The notes below the pieces were generated by a model. The model made no database searches. It was not told the origin of the DNA and saw only the letters and a list, made by a program, of their open reading frames with translations. A program made the position numbers and the translations under genes. From NCBI GenBank assembly GCA_964493515.1, contig CAZBNJ010000002.1:17556-81555 (forward strand): a stretch of DNA of 64,000 bases, in the 5' to 3' direction. Below are positions 34,340 through 43,134 of this stretch, piece after piece (position 1 is the first letter of the stretch; each line of letters starts with the position of its first letter). The DNA is from CANRIN01 sp964493515 (lineage in GTDB: Bacteria; Bacillota; Clostridia; Oscillospirales; JAAYOS01).

Positions 34340-36739
34340 ATGAAGGACAAGCTTTACGAAAAATCACTGCGAACGCTCGAGCTTCCGAGCGTGCTCGAGA
34401 TGCTCGCGGCGGAGTGCCGAAGCCCTGCGGCAAAGGAGCGCGCGCTTGCGCTTGAGCCGGTGACGAGCACCGTAGAGGCGCGCGAGCGGATGGCGGAGAC
34501 GTCGGCGGCGTGGCGGATGCTGTCCCGCATCGGAGGACCGAGCCTGTCGGCGATAGGCGACTGTATAGGAAACGTGCGGCGTGCCGAGCGCGGCGGCAGC
34601 TTGAGTATGCCCGCGCTGCTTGAGATCGCGGCGACGCTCGGCGCGATACGCCGACTGAAGGAGTACGGCGAGAGCGACGGCGCGGAGGTCGGCGTGCTCG
34701 CGAACTACTTCTTCTATCTCCAGCCGAACAAGTATCTCGAGGAGGGCATCACCCGCGCGATAATCAGCGAGGACGAGATGGCGGACGCGGCAAGCGCAGA
34801 GCTTGCGTCGATACGCCGAAAGATACGCACGGCGGGCGGCAAGGTCCGCGACGCGCTGCAAAAGATAATCACGTCGCCGACCTACTCAAAGGCGCTGCGC
34901 GAGCCGATAATTACCCAGCGTTCGGGGCGCTATGTCGTGCCGGTCAAGTCGGAGAACAAGGGGGACATTGCGGGACTCGTCCATGACGTCAGCTCGTCCG
35001 GCTCGACCTTCTTCGTCGAACCGGCGGCGGTGGTCAGCCTGAACAACGAGATACGCGAGCTTGAGGCAAAGGAGAAGGAGGAGATCGAGCGGATACTCGC
35101 CGAGCTGTCCGCCGAGGTCGGAGCGCACGCCGAGCCGATATCGGAGGGGTACAAGGCGTATGTGCATCTCGACTGCGTGTTCGGCCGCGCTCGACTCGCG
35201 GACAAGATGCGCGCGGTCGAGCCGGAGTTCTGCGACGACGGCTTGCTTGAGCTGAAGAAGGCGAGGCATCCGCTGATACCGCGCGAAAAGGTCGTGCCGA
35301 TAACCGTGATGCTCGGCGGAGAGTTCGACACGTTGGTGGTCACCGGACCGAACACCGGCGGCAAGACGGTTACGCTAAAGACGATAGGACTTTTCTCGAT
35401 AATGGCGGCGTGCGGACTGTTCATCCCCGCCGAGGAGGGCTCGAAGGTGCCGGTGTACAGCGGCGTGTACGCAGACATCGGCGACGAGCAGTCGATAGAG
35501 CAGTCGCTGTCCACCTTTTCGTCGCACATGACGAACATCGTCGCGATATTCGGCGCGGCAAAGCCCGGCTCGCTGATACTGTTCGACGAGCTTGGCGCGG
35601 GCACCGACCCGGTCGAGGGCGCGGCGCTCGCGGTGTCGATAATCCTCGGCGCGCGTGCGCTCGGGGCAAATGTCGCCGCGACCACCCACTACGCCGAGCT
35701 GAAAGAATTTGCGCTTACCACCGACGGCGTGGAGAACGCGAGCTGCGAGTTCGATGTCGAGACGCTGCGTCCGACCTACCGACTGCTCATCGGCGTGCCC
35801 GGACGCTCAAACGCGTTCGCGATATCCCGCCGACTGGGACTTGGCGAGGACATAATCGCGGCGGCGGAGGGGCTGGTCGGCAGCGGCGAAAAGTCGTTTG
35901 ACAACGCGCTCAGCCGCCTCGAGAGCGAGAAGAAGGAGCTTGAACAGCTGCGCGAGGAGCAGGCAAAGCTCCGTCGTGAGGCCGCTGACGCGGTGGCAAA
36001 GGCGCGCAAGTTCCACTCGGACGCGCAGAAGGAGAAGGAACGCGCCCGTGACCGCGCACAATTAGAGGCACAGCGTATAATAGAACAGGCGCGCGCGGAG
36101 GGCGAGGCTGCGCTGCGCGAGGTGGAGGAGCTCAGAAACCAGCTGCTGAAGTCGGTGGACGCGGAGAAGTCGGCGGAGGCGCTGAACCGCACCCGCACCG
36201 CGCTTCGCACCAAGTTGAACGCCGCGGAGGAGGAGCATCGCCGCCGAAGCGGTCATCCGACCGAGCAGCCGAAGCGAAAGGCGTCGCGGCCGCTGGTCGT
36301 CGGCGACAGCGTGAAGATACTCTCCACCGGCGCGGTTGCGACGGTCACCGCGATACCCAAGGACAAGGGAGGCAAACTTACCGTGTCGCTCGGCGCGATG
36401 ACGATAACGCTCGACCCGCGCGACGTGGAGCTGACCGATCCGCCGAAGAAGCAGGAGGGCTATGTGATAGCGCCCAAGCGGGGCACATCCTCGCGCGATG
36501 TGAAAAGCGAGCTTGACCTGCGCGGACAGACGGTCGGCGAGGCGTTGGAGGAGCTGGACGCTTTCATCGACGCGGCGGTGATGGCGGGGCTTCCGTCGGT
36601 CACGATAATCCACGGCAAGGGAACGGGCGCGCTGCGAGCCGCCGTGACCGAGCAGCTGAAAGGCGACCGCCGCGTGCGCGAGTACCGCATGGGACGCTTC
36701 GGAGAGGGCGAGATGGGCGTGACCGTGGTGGAATTTTGA
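34340..36739 (+). CDS. mutS2: Endonuclease MutS2
   Basis: The 799-residue protein has the MutS-like core and clamp, the ATPase site GPNTGGKTVT with FDELGAGTDP (Walker B), a long coiled coil at about 520-640, a KOW-like segment (VVGDSVKILSTGA) and a C-terminal Smr nuclease domain (SELDLRGQTV, HGKGTGALR). MutS2 suppresses homologous recombination and splits collided ribosomes in some Firmicutes. The length is typical. A GGGGAGG precedes the ATG. Confidence 0.95.
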   Translation: MKDKLYEKSLRTLELPSVLEMLAAECRSPAAKERALALEPVTSTVEARERMAETSAAWRMLSRIGGPSLSAIGDCIGNVRRAERGGSLSMPALLEIAATLGAIRRLKEYGESDGAEVGVLANYFFYLQPNKYLEEGITRAIISEDEMADAASAELASIRRKIRTAGGKVRDALQKIITSPTYSKALREPIITQRSGRYVVPVKSENKGDIAGLVHDVSSSGSTFFVEPAAVVSLNNEIRELEAKEKEEIERILAELSAEVGAHAEPISEGYKAYVHLDCVFGRARLADKMRAVEPEFCDDGLLELKKARHPLIPREKVVPITVMLGGEFDTLVVTGPNTGGKTVTLKTIGLFSIMAACGLFIPAEEGSKVPVYSGVYADIGDEQSIEQSLSTFSSHMTNIVAIFGAAKPGSLILFDELGAGTDPVEGAALAVSIILGARALGANVAATTHYAELKEFALTTDGVENASCEFDVETLRPTYRLLIGVPGRSNAFAISRRLGLGEDIIAAAEGLVGSGEKSFDNALSRLESEKKELEQLREEQAKLRREAADAVAKARKFHSDAQKEKERARDRAQLEAQRIIEQARAEGEAALREVEELRNQLLKSVDAEKSAEALNRTRTALRTKLNAAEEEHRRRSGHPTEQPKRKASRPLVVGDSVKILSTGAVATVTAIPKDKGGKLTVSLGAMTITLDPRDVELTDPPKKQEGYVIAPKRGTSSRDVKSELDLRGQTVGEALEELDAFIDAAVMAGLPSVTIIHGKGTGALRAAVTEQLKGDRRVREYRMGRFGEGEMGVTVVEF

Positions 36740-36856
36740 CCATACATCGCACAGAAAAGCAAGCTGAAATTTTGACAAAAGAAGTGCGCGCTTGTTTCCG
36801 CGGTTTGGGCAAACGTACGAATATGTTTGCGCCGTCGCTCAAAGTGCGAAAAAAGG

Positions 36857-36886
36857 TTGACTTTCGGGGCATGAATCTGGTATTAT
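36857..36886 (+). promoter_or_regulatory. Promoter for ptsH
   Basis: TTGACT (36857-36862) and TATTAT (36881-36886) are 18 bp apart, 65 bp before the ATG. The 212-bp gap after mutS2 also holds an imperfect CAAACGTA / TATGTTTG inverted repeat near 36814-36833, just upstream of the promoter. Confidence 0.75.
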
Positions 36887-36951
36887 CATCGTGGTAATCC
36901 AATGGACTTTGGACAGTAAAGTGTACAGAATTTCGGGAGGTTATCGCAACT

Positions 36952-37215
36952 ATGGTCACGAAAGAAGTAGTAGTTAACAATCAGGTGGGTCTCCACGCTC
37001 GCCCGGCTACCTTTTTCATTCAGAAGGCGAACGAGTTCAAGAGCGGCATATGGGTCGAGAAGGACGAGCGCCGCGTGAATGCGAAGAGCCTGCTTGGCGT
37101 GCTTTCGCTTGGTATCATCAAGGGGACTAAGATCACGATAATCGCGGACGGCGCGGACGAACAGCAGGCTGTCGACACGCTGGCGGCGCTCATCGAGTCG
37201 AATTTCTCCGAGTAA
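36952..37215 (+). CDS. ptsH: Phosphocarrier protein HPr
   Basis: The 87-residue protein carries phosphate from enzyme I to sugar-specific PTS components on His15 (VGLHARPA) and is also a target of HPr kinase on Ser46 (NAKSLLG). Both residues are present, so it is HPr rather than the His-less Crh. No ptsI or other PTS gene lies in the window. It is monocistronic, with its own promoter and a terminator just after it. Confidence 0.93.
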   Translation: MVTKEVVVNNQVGLHARPATFFIQKANEFKSGIWVEKDERRVNAKSLLGVLSLGIIKGTKITIIADGADEQQAVDTLAALIESNFSE

Positions 37216-37229
37216 GTTTTTCATTCGCG

Positions 37230-37263
37230 AAAAAATCCCGTCCCCGACCGGACGGGATTTTTT
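37230..37263 (+). terminator. Terminator of ptsH
   Basis: Stem of about 14 bp (37230-37243 with 37250-37263) with loop CCGACC and a T-tract, 14 bp after the stop. Confidence 0.92.
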
Positions 37264-37291
37264 GTAATCCGATGGCATTGTGCGGAGGCAG

Positions 37292-39136
37292 ATGGTGGAC
37301 GAGAGGATAGAGAGGCTAAAAAAGAAGGTGCTTTCGCTGCCGCTTGAGCCGGGCGTGTATATCATGCTCGACAAGAGCGGCGAGGTCATATACGTCGGCA
37401 AGGCGAAGAAGCTGAAAAACCGCGTCAGCTCATACTTTCAGGAGCAGCAGTCGCACACCGAAAAGACGCGGAAGCTGGTCTCGCACATAAACGACTTCAA
37501 CTATATCGTCGCGGCGAGCGAGTATGAGGCACTGATGCTCGAGTGCTCGCTGATAAAGCGCCACCAGCCGCAGTACAACATCCTGCTCAAGGACGGCTCG
37601 GTGCTGCACTACATCCGCGTGGATATGCGCGAGGAGTACCCCAAGTTTTCGCTGTCCACCTCGCCGAAGGAGGACGGCGCGACCTGGTTTGGGCCGTACT
37701 ACGGCAGGCATATGGCGCGCACCGCCCTCGAGGCGCTGAGCGAGGCGCTGAAGCTGCCCGAGTGCTCGCGGGTGTTCCCAAGGGACATAGGCAAGGGACG
37801 GCCCTGCCTGAACTTTCACATGAATCGCTGCATGGCGCCCTGCACCGGCAAGTTCACAAAGAGTGAGTACCGCGCGCTCATCGAGGAGGGCATCGCGCTG
37901 CTGTCGGGCAAGGGCGCGGACGTGGTCGAGCAGCTGAAGGTCGAGATGGCGGACGCCGCAGAGAAGCTGCTGTTTGAAAAGGCGGTGGTGCTGCGCGACC
38001 GAGTGAACGCGGTAGAACGCCTGAGCCAGCGACAGCACGTCATCGCGGGCGGCGCACCGGACACCGACGTGTTCGGATTCTACTCGGCGGCGAGGAGCTG
38101 CGTGTCGGTGCTGCGCTACATGGACGGCGCGCTCGCCGACAAGGAGGCCGTGCTGATAGAGCAGGCGGTCGAACAGGACGGCGCGGAGATACTCGACGCG
38201 TTCATCACGCAGTACTATCTGGCAAAGACCGCGCCGCCGCGCACGATACTGCTGCCGTTCGACATCGAAAACCGCGAAAATCTCGCGCTGATGCTGTCCG
38301 AGCGGGTGGGGCGCAAGGTTGAGATACTCGTGCCGCAGCGCGGTGAAAAAATGGAGCTGATGCGCCTTGCCGCGAAGAACGCGCGCGAGGAGGCGGAGCG
38401 GGTGACGACCGGTCAGGATCGCGCCGCGCGCGGGCTTGAGCTGCTTCGTGCGGCGCTTGGACTGGAGACCGCGCCCGCGCGTATCGAGGCGTTCGACGTG
38501 TCGAACATGGCGGGGCGCGACGTCGTCTCGTCGATGGTGGTCGTCGAGCGCGGGCAGCCGAAGAAGTCGGCGTACCGCCGTTTCAAGATGAAGACAATCG
38601 AAGGACAGGACGACTACGCGTCGATGCGCGAGACGATACTTCGGCGCTATCAGCGGGCGATAGACGGCGACGAGAAATTTCTGCCCACGCCCGACCTGAT
38701 GCTGATAGACGGCGGCGAGGAGCACGCGCGGGTCGCCCGCGACGCGGCAAGCGAGCTTGGGTTCTCGCCGGTGATTTACGGCATGGTCAAGGACAACCGC
38801 CACCGCACCCGCGCGCTGATAAGCCCGGACGGCAACGAGATAGCGATAGCCGCAAATCCGCAGCTGTTCGGATTTGTGGGCAGAATACAGGAGGAGGCGC
38901 ACCGTTTCGCGATAACCTACAACCGCGAGCTGCGCACGAAGAAGCTCTACGGCTCCGAGTTGGAGAAGATAGAGGGAGTGGGCAAGACCCGCCGCGCCGC
39001 GCTGCTCAAGAAGTTCGGCTCGGTCAAGAAGATATCGGCGGCGAGCGTGGACGAGCTTGCGGAGGTGGTCACACGACCGGCAGCCGAGGCGGTCTATCGC
39101 CACTTCCACGCCGAGCAGGAAGGAGAGAAACAATGA
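37292..39136 (+). CDS. uvrC: Excinuclease ABC subunit C
   Basis: The nucleotide-excision-repair nuclease makes the 3' and 5' incisions. It has the GIY-YIG domain (PGVYIMLDKSGEVIYVGKAKKL), the UvrB-binding UVR segment at about 200-235, the RNase H-like C-terminal nuclease (IEAFDVSNMAG and PDLMLIDGG) and a tandem helix-hairpin-helix end. About 614 residues is normal. Three starts are possible, at 37280 (GTG), 37292 (ATG) and 37295 (GTG); GGAGG at 37284-37288 favours the latter two. It overlaps rsmD by 4 bp. Confidence 0.94.
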   Translation: MVDERIERLKKKVLSLPLEPGVYIMLDKSGEVIYVGKAKKLKNRVSSYFQEQQSHTEKTRKLVSHINDFNYIVAASEYEALMLECSLIKRHQPQYNILLKDGSVLHYIRVDMREEYPKFSLSTSPKEDGATWFGPYYGRHMARTALEALSEALKLPECSRVFPRDIGKGRPCLNFHMNRCMAPCTGKFTKSEYRALIEEGIALLSGKGADVVEQLKVEMADAAEKLLFEKAVVLRDRVNAVERLSQRQHVIAGGAPDTDVFGFYSAARSCVSVLRYMDGALADKEAVLIEQAVEQDGAEILDAFITQYYLAKTAPPRTILLPFDIENRENLALMLSERVGRKVEILVPQRGEKMELMRLAAKNAREEAERVTTGQDRAARGLELLRAALGLETAPARIEAFDVSNMAGRDVVSSMVVVERGQPKKSAYRRFKMKTIEGQDDYASMRETILRRYQRAIDGDEKFLPTPDLMLIDGGEEHARVARDAASELGFSPVIYGMVKDNRHRTRALISPDGNEIAIAANPQLFGFVGRIQEEAHRFAITYNRELRTKKLYGSELEKIEGVGKTRRAALLKKFGSVKKISAASVDELAEVVTRPAAEAVYRHFHAEQEGEKQ

Positions 39137-39714
39137 GAGTTATAACCGGTACGGCGCGCGGACGCGCACTCAAGACGCTCGACGGACTTCACACCCGTCC
39201 GACCGCCGGCAAGGTCAAGGAGGCGATGTTCAGCATCCTGCACTTTGACCTGGAGGGACGGCGTGTGCTCGACCTGTTTGCCGGCTCGGGACAGCTTGGC
39301 ATAGAGGCGCTCAGCCGCGGCGCGCGAGAGTGCGTGTTTGTCGACAACGACCGCGCGGCTGTCGCGATAGTGCGCGACAACGTGAAAAAGTGCGGATTTG
39401 AGGCGCAGTCGCAGGTGATACAGGGCGACTACGCGGGCTATCTCAAGCGCGGCGAGAAGTTTGACATAATACTCGTCGACCCGCCCTACGCTGACAAATT
39501 GTGGAAAAGGACGCTTGAAATTGCGGCAAGATTTGACACGCTGAATTTCGGTGGTATAATAGTGGTAGAGAGCGAGGCGGACGACGCGCTGCCCGAGAGG
39601 GTGGGGACGCTCGTTCGCGGTCGCGTGTACGGCTACGGACGCACCAAACTGACCGTCTACACTCGTTCGGAGGAGGAGGATGCCGATGACGGCGATATTC
39701 CCGGGCAGCTTTGA
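39133..39714 (+). CDS. rsmD: 16S rRNA (guanine966-N2)-methyltransferase
   Basis: A 193-residue SAM-dependent methyltransferase with LDLFAGSGQLGIEALSRGA (SAM site) and the catalytic DPPYAD motif. The N-terminal MRVITGTARGRAL and THTRPT-like segment (LHTRPTAGKVKEAMF) are typical of RsmD, which modifies G966 of 16S rRNA. It is coupled to uvrC (ATGA) and overlaps coaD by 29 bp, the usual rsmD-coaD pair. Confidence 0.94.
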   Translation: MRVITGTARGRALKTLDGLHTRPTAGKVKEAMFSILHFDLEGRRVLDLFAGSGQLGIEALSRGARECVFVDNDRAAVAIVRDNVKKCGFEAQSQVIQGDYAGYLKRGEKFDIILVDPPYADKLWKRTLEIAARFDTLNFGGIIVVESEADDALPERVGTLVRGRVYGYGRTKLTVYTRSEEEDADDGDIPGQL

Positions 39715-40159
39715 TCCGTTGACGCTGGGACATCTGGACATGATAAGCCGCGCCGCAGCGATATTCGACAAGGTCGTGGTCGCGGTGATGCACAACAGCC
39801 ACTCGCAGAAGTCGTCGCTGCTCACGCCGGAGGAACGCGTGGAGCTGATACGCCAGGCGACGCGAGGCATCGAAGGCGTGGAGGCGGTGCAGTTCGAGGG
39901 CTTCACCCGCGATCTGTGCGAGCGGTATCGACCGTGCGTCATCGTCAAGGGAGTGCGCAACGTCCGCGACTTTGACTACGAGTGCGAGATAGCCGCCGCC
40001 AACCGATACGCCGACGCGGCGGACACGATGTTTCTTCCCGCAAGCGAGAAGTACGGCAACGTGAGCTCGACGATCGTGCGCGAGTTTTTGAAGTACGGCG
40101 CGGACATATCGCGGCTCGTCCCCGACTGCGTAAGGACGAAACTTGAATCAAAAAGGTAA
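39686..40159 (+). CDS. coaD: Phosphopantetheine adenylyltransferase
   Basis: The 157-residue enzyme transfers AMP to 4'-phosphopantetheine in coenzyme A synthesis. The nucleotidyltransferase motif PGSFDPLTLGHLD (H/T-x-G-H) and the C-terminal NVSSTIVRE are present. I chose the second ATG (39686), since GGAGG at 39675-39679 gives 6-bp spacing, while the ATG at 39680 abuts the Shine-Dalgarno. It overlaps the end of rsmD. Confidence 0.94.
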   Translation: MTAIFPGSFDPLTLGHLDMISRAAAIFDKVVVAVMHNSHSQKSSLLTPEERVELIRQATRGIEGVEAVQFEGFTRDLCERYRPCVIVKGVRNVRDFDYECEIAAANRYADAADTMFLPASEKYGNVSSTIVREFLKYGADISRLVPDCVRTKLESKR

Positions 40160-40191
40160 ACACTTCACGACACAAGAGAGGAGAAAACCAC

Positions 40192-40644
40192 ATGGATCGT
40201 AATATTGAGGAACTTTTGGAACAGCTTATCACTCAGATAAACGAAGGATTCTCGCTCGGACGCGTGAAGTGCGTGCTCGACCGCGAAAAGCTGCTTGACC
40301 TCATCGAGGAGATAAAGGCGGAGCTTCCCGCGGAGATAGAGCAGGCGCGCAACGTCGCCGCCGCCAAGAACGAGATAATCGGCACGGCGAAGCGCGAGGC
40401 GGAGGCCATCAAACGTGCGGCGGAGGAGCGCGCGCGCCAGATGGTCTCGAACGACGGCATAGTCGTCGCGGCGCGGCAGAAGGCAAACGAGATGGTCGCC
40501 GCCGCCGAGCAGAAGACCAAGGAGCTTCGTCTCGCGACCAACCGCTATGTCGACGACGCGCTCGGCAGGGTGGAGGAGGCGCTCGGCGAGGCGCTGAACG
40601 AGGTCAAGACCTCGCGCGGAAACTTCAAACAGGCGAGCAAATAA
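40192..40644 (+). CDS. Coiled-coil protein of unknown function
   Basis: The 150-residue protein is hydrophilic and predicted almost entirely helical. It starts with EELLEQLITQINEG, then runs through Ala/Glu/Arg/Lys-rich heptads from about 40 to 135. Proteins of this look near coaD in Clostridia are often loosely annotated as ATPase-like or H-subunit-like, but no nucleotide-binding motif is present. It may be a structural partner of the division machinery encoded downstream; that is only a guess. A good GAGGAG precedes the ATG, and a terminator follows. Confidence 0.7.
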   Translation: MDRNIEELLEQLITQINEGFSLGRVKCVLDREKLLDLIEEIKAELPAEIEQARNVAAAKNEIIGTAKREAEAIKRAAEERARQMVSNDGIVVAARQKANEMVAAAEQKTKELRLATNRYVDDALGRVEEALGEALNEVKTSRGNFKQASK

Positions 40645-40712
40645 GTCGGACAGCGGCGGATGTCGCGCGAGCGTCGCGGGTGTCCGCAGGTCGACATAAA
40701 TAGGCATTGAGG

Positions 40713-40743
40713 AAAGAGTCACCGTCTGCGGTGGCTCTTTTTT
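40713..40743 (+). terminator. Terminator after the 40192 gene
   Basis: Twelve-bp stem with one G-T pair (40713-40724 with 40729-40740), loop TCTG, followed by T-run. Confidence 0.9.
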
Positions 40744-41012
40744 GCTGTCAAGTTTACATAAATCGGCAACTTTTCATCGAAAATCCAAAAGTCGTTAAAA
40801 TCGTGTTCGAATGTTAGAATAATTTGTGGTGAATTTGCCGTTACTACATCTTGTACCGAATTGAAGCAGATGGCACAAGATGAGCGGCGAAAGCGGGCGC
40901 ACCCGTACATTTGTACACATAAAAATCACTCGAACAGGCGTTTTAGTTAGCGAAAATCTGCCATTTGAGGGCTTTTTGACGCTTAATCGAGGAAAAAGTT
41001 CAAAAATAGGGC

Positions 41013-41041
41013 TTGCATTTTCCGGAGGAAATGAGTATACT
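41013..41041 (+). promoter_or_regulatory. Promoter of the dcw cluster
   Basis: TTGCAT (41013-41018) and TATACT (41036-41041) are 17 bp apart. Transcription would begin near 41048, just before the MraZ-type repeats. Confidence 0.75.
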
Positions 41042-41050
41042 ATCCATGTA

Positions 41051-41096
41051 AGTGGGGAGAAGTGGTGAATTATCCCCATAAAGTGGTGAGAGGTGG
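41051..41096 (+). promoter_or_regulatory. MraZ-box repeats (autoregulatory operator)
   Basis: Four GTGG motifs, most within AAGTGG(T/G), at 41052, 41062, 41083 and 41093. Spacings of 10, 21 and 10 bp put them on one face of the helix. MraZ is known to bind such direct repeats upstream of its own gene. The last repeat overlaps the Shine-Dalgarno region of mraZ. Confidence 0.75.
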
Positions 41097-41099
41097 AAA

Positions 41100-41510
41100 A
41101 TGACAGGCAACTGGCGCTGTACTTTAGACGTGAAAGGTCGCCTCGCAGTTCCCTCCAAGTTGAGGAGTGAGCTGGGAGAGCGTTTTCATGTCACGAAGGG
41201 TGCGGAAGGCTGTCTGACGGCGTACTCCGACGAGTCGTGGCAGGAGATGTCCGAACGGATAAAGACATATCCCAGCGCGCGGCAGAGGGTGCTCCGCCGA
41301 ATGCTTTTCGCCAACGCCGCCACTTGCGAGCCGGACGCACAGGGACGCATACTCATTCCGAAAGAGCTGCGCGACTATGCGGGTCTCGGCAAAGATGTGA
41401 CCTTTATCGGGGTTGACGAGAGCGCGGAGATATGGGATACCGCCAAGTGGGAGGAGTTCAACGCGTCGCTCACCGCGGACGACCTCGCCGCCGCGTTGGA
41501 CGAGATCTGA
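41100..41510 (+). CDS. mraZ: Transcriptional regulator MraZ
   Basis: A 136-residue AbrB-like DNA-binding protein with two tandem SpoVT/AbrB folds, TLDVKGRLAVPSKLR near residue 10 and EPDAQGRILIPKELRD near 78. It forms ring-shaped oligomers and represses the division and cell-wall cluster by binding repeats in front of itself. It is the first gene of the cluster, and its stop overlaps the rsmH start by one base. Confidence 0.95.
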   Translation: MTGNWRCTLDVKGRLAVPSKLRSELGERFHVTKGAEGCLTAYSDESWQEMSERIKTYPSARQRVLRRMLFANAATCEPDAQGRILIPKELRDYAGLGKDVTFIGVDESAEIWDTAKWEEFNASLTADDLAAALDEI

Positions 41511-42445
41511 TGGAGGAAGGCAAGTTCACCCACCGTCCGGTGCTGCTCGACGAGTGCATCGACGCGCTCGCGATAAAGCCGAACGGACGCTACGCCGACC
41601 TGACGCTCGGCCGCGCGGGACATTCGAGAGAGATTGCGCGTCGGCTGACCGACGGCGGCAGGCTCTACGGCATCGACCGCGATGAGACGGCGATAGTCGA
41701 GGCGGGGGAGAACCTCCGCGAGTTTTCGGACAGGGTGGAGCTGATACGCTGCGACTTTCGGTTTGCGGCGGACGAGCTTCGCGGGCGCGGTGTCGACTCG
41801 CTCGACGGCGTGCTGATGGACTTGGGAGTGTCCAGCCCGCAGCTGGACGACGCGTCGCGCGGATTCAGCTACATGGCGGACGCGAGGTTGGACATGCGGA
41901 TGGACCGCAGCGCCGCTTTGAGCGCCTACGAGGTGGTCAACGACTGGGAGGAGAGCGAGCTTAGCCGCATCCTTCGCGACTACGGCGAGGAGCGGTTCGC
42001 GGGTCGGATAGCGGCGGAGATAGTGCGTTCGCGTCCGATAGAGACGACGTTTCAGCTGGTCGACGTGATAAAGCGAGCGCTTCCGGCGGCGGCAAAACGG
42101 GAGGCACAGCATCCCGCAAAGCGCAGCTTTCAGGCGATACGCATCGCGACCAACGACGAACTGGGCGCGCTTCGCGACGGACTCGAGAGCGTGTTTGAGC
42201 TGATGGCACCCGGAGGTCGGATGGCGGTGATAAGCTTTCACTCGCTGGAGGACAGGATAGTCAAGAACTTCTTTTCGGACAAGGCAAAGGGCTGCATCTG
42301 CCCGCCGGATTTTCCGGTGTGCGTGTGCGGACACAAACCGGAGCTTTTGCAGATAACCAAAAACCCGATAGTTTCGACCGAACGTGAACTGAACGAAAAT
42401 CCACGCGCGCGCAGCGCAAAACTGCGCGTCGGCGAGAAAATCTAA
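41510..42445 (+). CDS. rsmH: 16S rRNA (cytosine1402-N4)-methyltransferase
   Basis: The 311-residue methyltransferase modifies C1402 in the ribosomal P site. It shows HRPVLLDECIDAL, ADLTLGRAGHS in place of the usual D-x-T-x-G-x-G-G-H (so the SAM-loop glycine is replaced by Arg-Ala), MDLGVSSPQLDD, and the C-terminal ISFHSLEDRIVKNFF. ATG at 41510 overlaps the mraZ stop (TGATG). It is the second gene of the cluster. Confidence 0.95.
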   Translation: MEEGKFTHRPVLLDECIDALAIKPNGRYADLTLGRAGHSREIARRLTDGGRLYGIDRDETAIVEAGENLREFSDRVELIRCDFRFAADELRGRGVDSLDGVLMDLGVSSPQLDDASRGFSYMADARLDMRMDRSAALSAYEVVNDWEESELSRILRDYGEERFAGRIAAEIVRSRPIETTFQLVDVIKRALPAAAKREAQHPAKRSFQAIRIATNDELGALRDGLESVFELMAPGGRMAVISFHSLEDRIVKNFFSDKAKGCICPPDFPVCVCGHKPELLQITKNPIVSTERELNENPRARSAKLRVGEKI

Positions 42446-42468
42446 ACGAGGATGCAGGAGGACAAGTG

Positions 42469-43005
42469 ATGCAGTCGGAGGCGATAAATCGCAATTACGG
42501 AGAGAGCGTGGCATATGATCTGTCACGCTTTGATAACCGTGTACGCGTTCGTGAGGCGCTCGCAAACGAGGCGGTAGTCACGCCGGATATGCCGCGCGCA
42601 CATTCCCGCGCGAAGGCGGAGGCCAAGGCAAAGACGCGTCATCTGCCCATCAGCGCGTTTACGATAGTCAGCTATGTCGTGATAACCGTGCTCGCGCTGA
42701 TGCTGCTCATGAGCTACATGACGCTCAACGAGATAGCGGTGGACACTTCGCGTATGCAGAACGAACTCTCACAGCTCCAGAGCGACGGCGCAAAGCTGCT
42801 TGTCGAGTACGAGCGCGCGATGAATGTCGGCGATCTCGCGGCAAAGGCATCCGCCGCAGGGATGTACGCCCCCGGAGCGGATCAGATAGGCTATGTGGAC
42901 ATCAGCCGCAGTGACAAGGCCACCGTCTATTCGACCGAGAGCGAGGGCGGATTCTTTGAGAACATAGAAAAATTCTTCCTCGCGGTGGGAGGATACTTCG
43001 AGTAA
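42469..43005 (+). CDS. ftsL: FtsL-like septum protein
   Basis: The 178-residue bitopic protein has a 65-residue cytoplasmic N-terminus, one membrane segment (about 66-86) and an external heptad region (MQNELSQLQSDGAKLLVEYER), as in FtsL/DivIC proteins that recruit FtsW and the septal PBP. Sequence identity within this family is low, so the call rests on topology and position between rsmH and the PBP gene. GGAGG lies 7 bp before the ATG at 42469. Confidence 0.8.
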   Translation: MQSEAINRNYGESVAYDLSRFDNRVRVREALANEAVVTPDMPRAHSRAKAEAKAKTRHLPISAFTIVSYVVITVLALMLLMSYMTLNEIAVDTSRMQNELSQLQSDGAKLLVEYERAMNVGDLAAKASAAGMYAPGADQIGYVDISRSDKATVYSTESEGGFFENIEKFFLAVGGYFE

Positions 43006-43067
43006 GATCGGCATAGCGGAGCAAGCAGACAAATATACTTCATGTGTGCAACGACAGTCAGATGAGG

Positions 43068-43089
43068 AGGGGGGAAGCATCCCCCCTTT
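43068..43089 (+). terminator. Weak terminator or attenuator inside the dcw cluster
   Basis: A-G6 (43068-43074) pairs with C6-T (43081-43087) around AAGCAT, followed by only three T. It lies in the 129-bp gap between ftsL and the PBP gene and may lower downstream expression rather than stop it. Confidence 0.5.
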
Positions 43090-43134
43090 AGTGCTCGAAT
43101 AAGGGCAAAACCCAGCGGACACACGGAGGCTCAG

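Larger units (their letters stand above)
40645..41099. other. Intergenic region before the dcw cluster
   Basis: This 455-bp gap holds a terminator (40713-40743), an AT-richer stretch without convincing coding potential, and the mraZ promoter and operator repeats at the right end. At 40826-40835 the sequence GTGGTGAATT repeats exactly the second mraZ box (41062-41071), so a distal MraZ site is possible. A weak extended -10 (TGTTAGAAT, 40812-40820) has no -35. Confidence 0.6.

Noticed and set aside
40880..41068. 62-codon open frame before mraZ
   Set aside because: It runs through the mraZ promoter and first operator repeats, and has no ribosome-binding site at its start.
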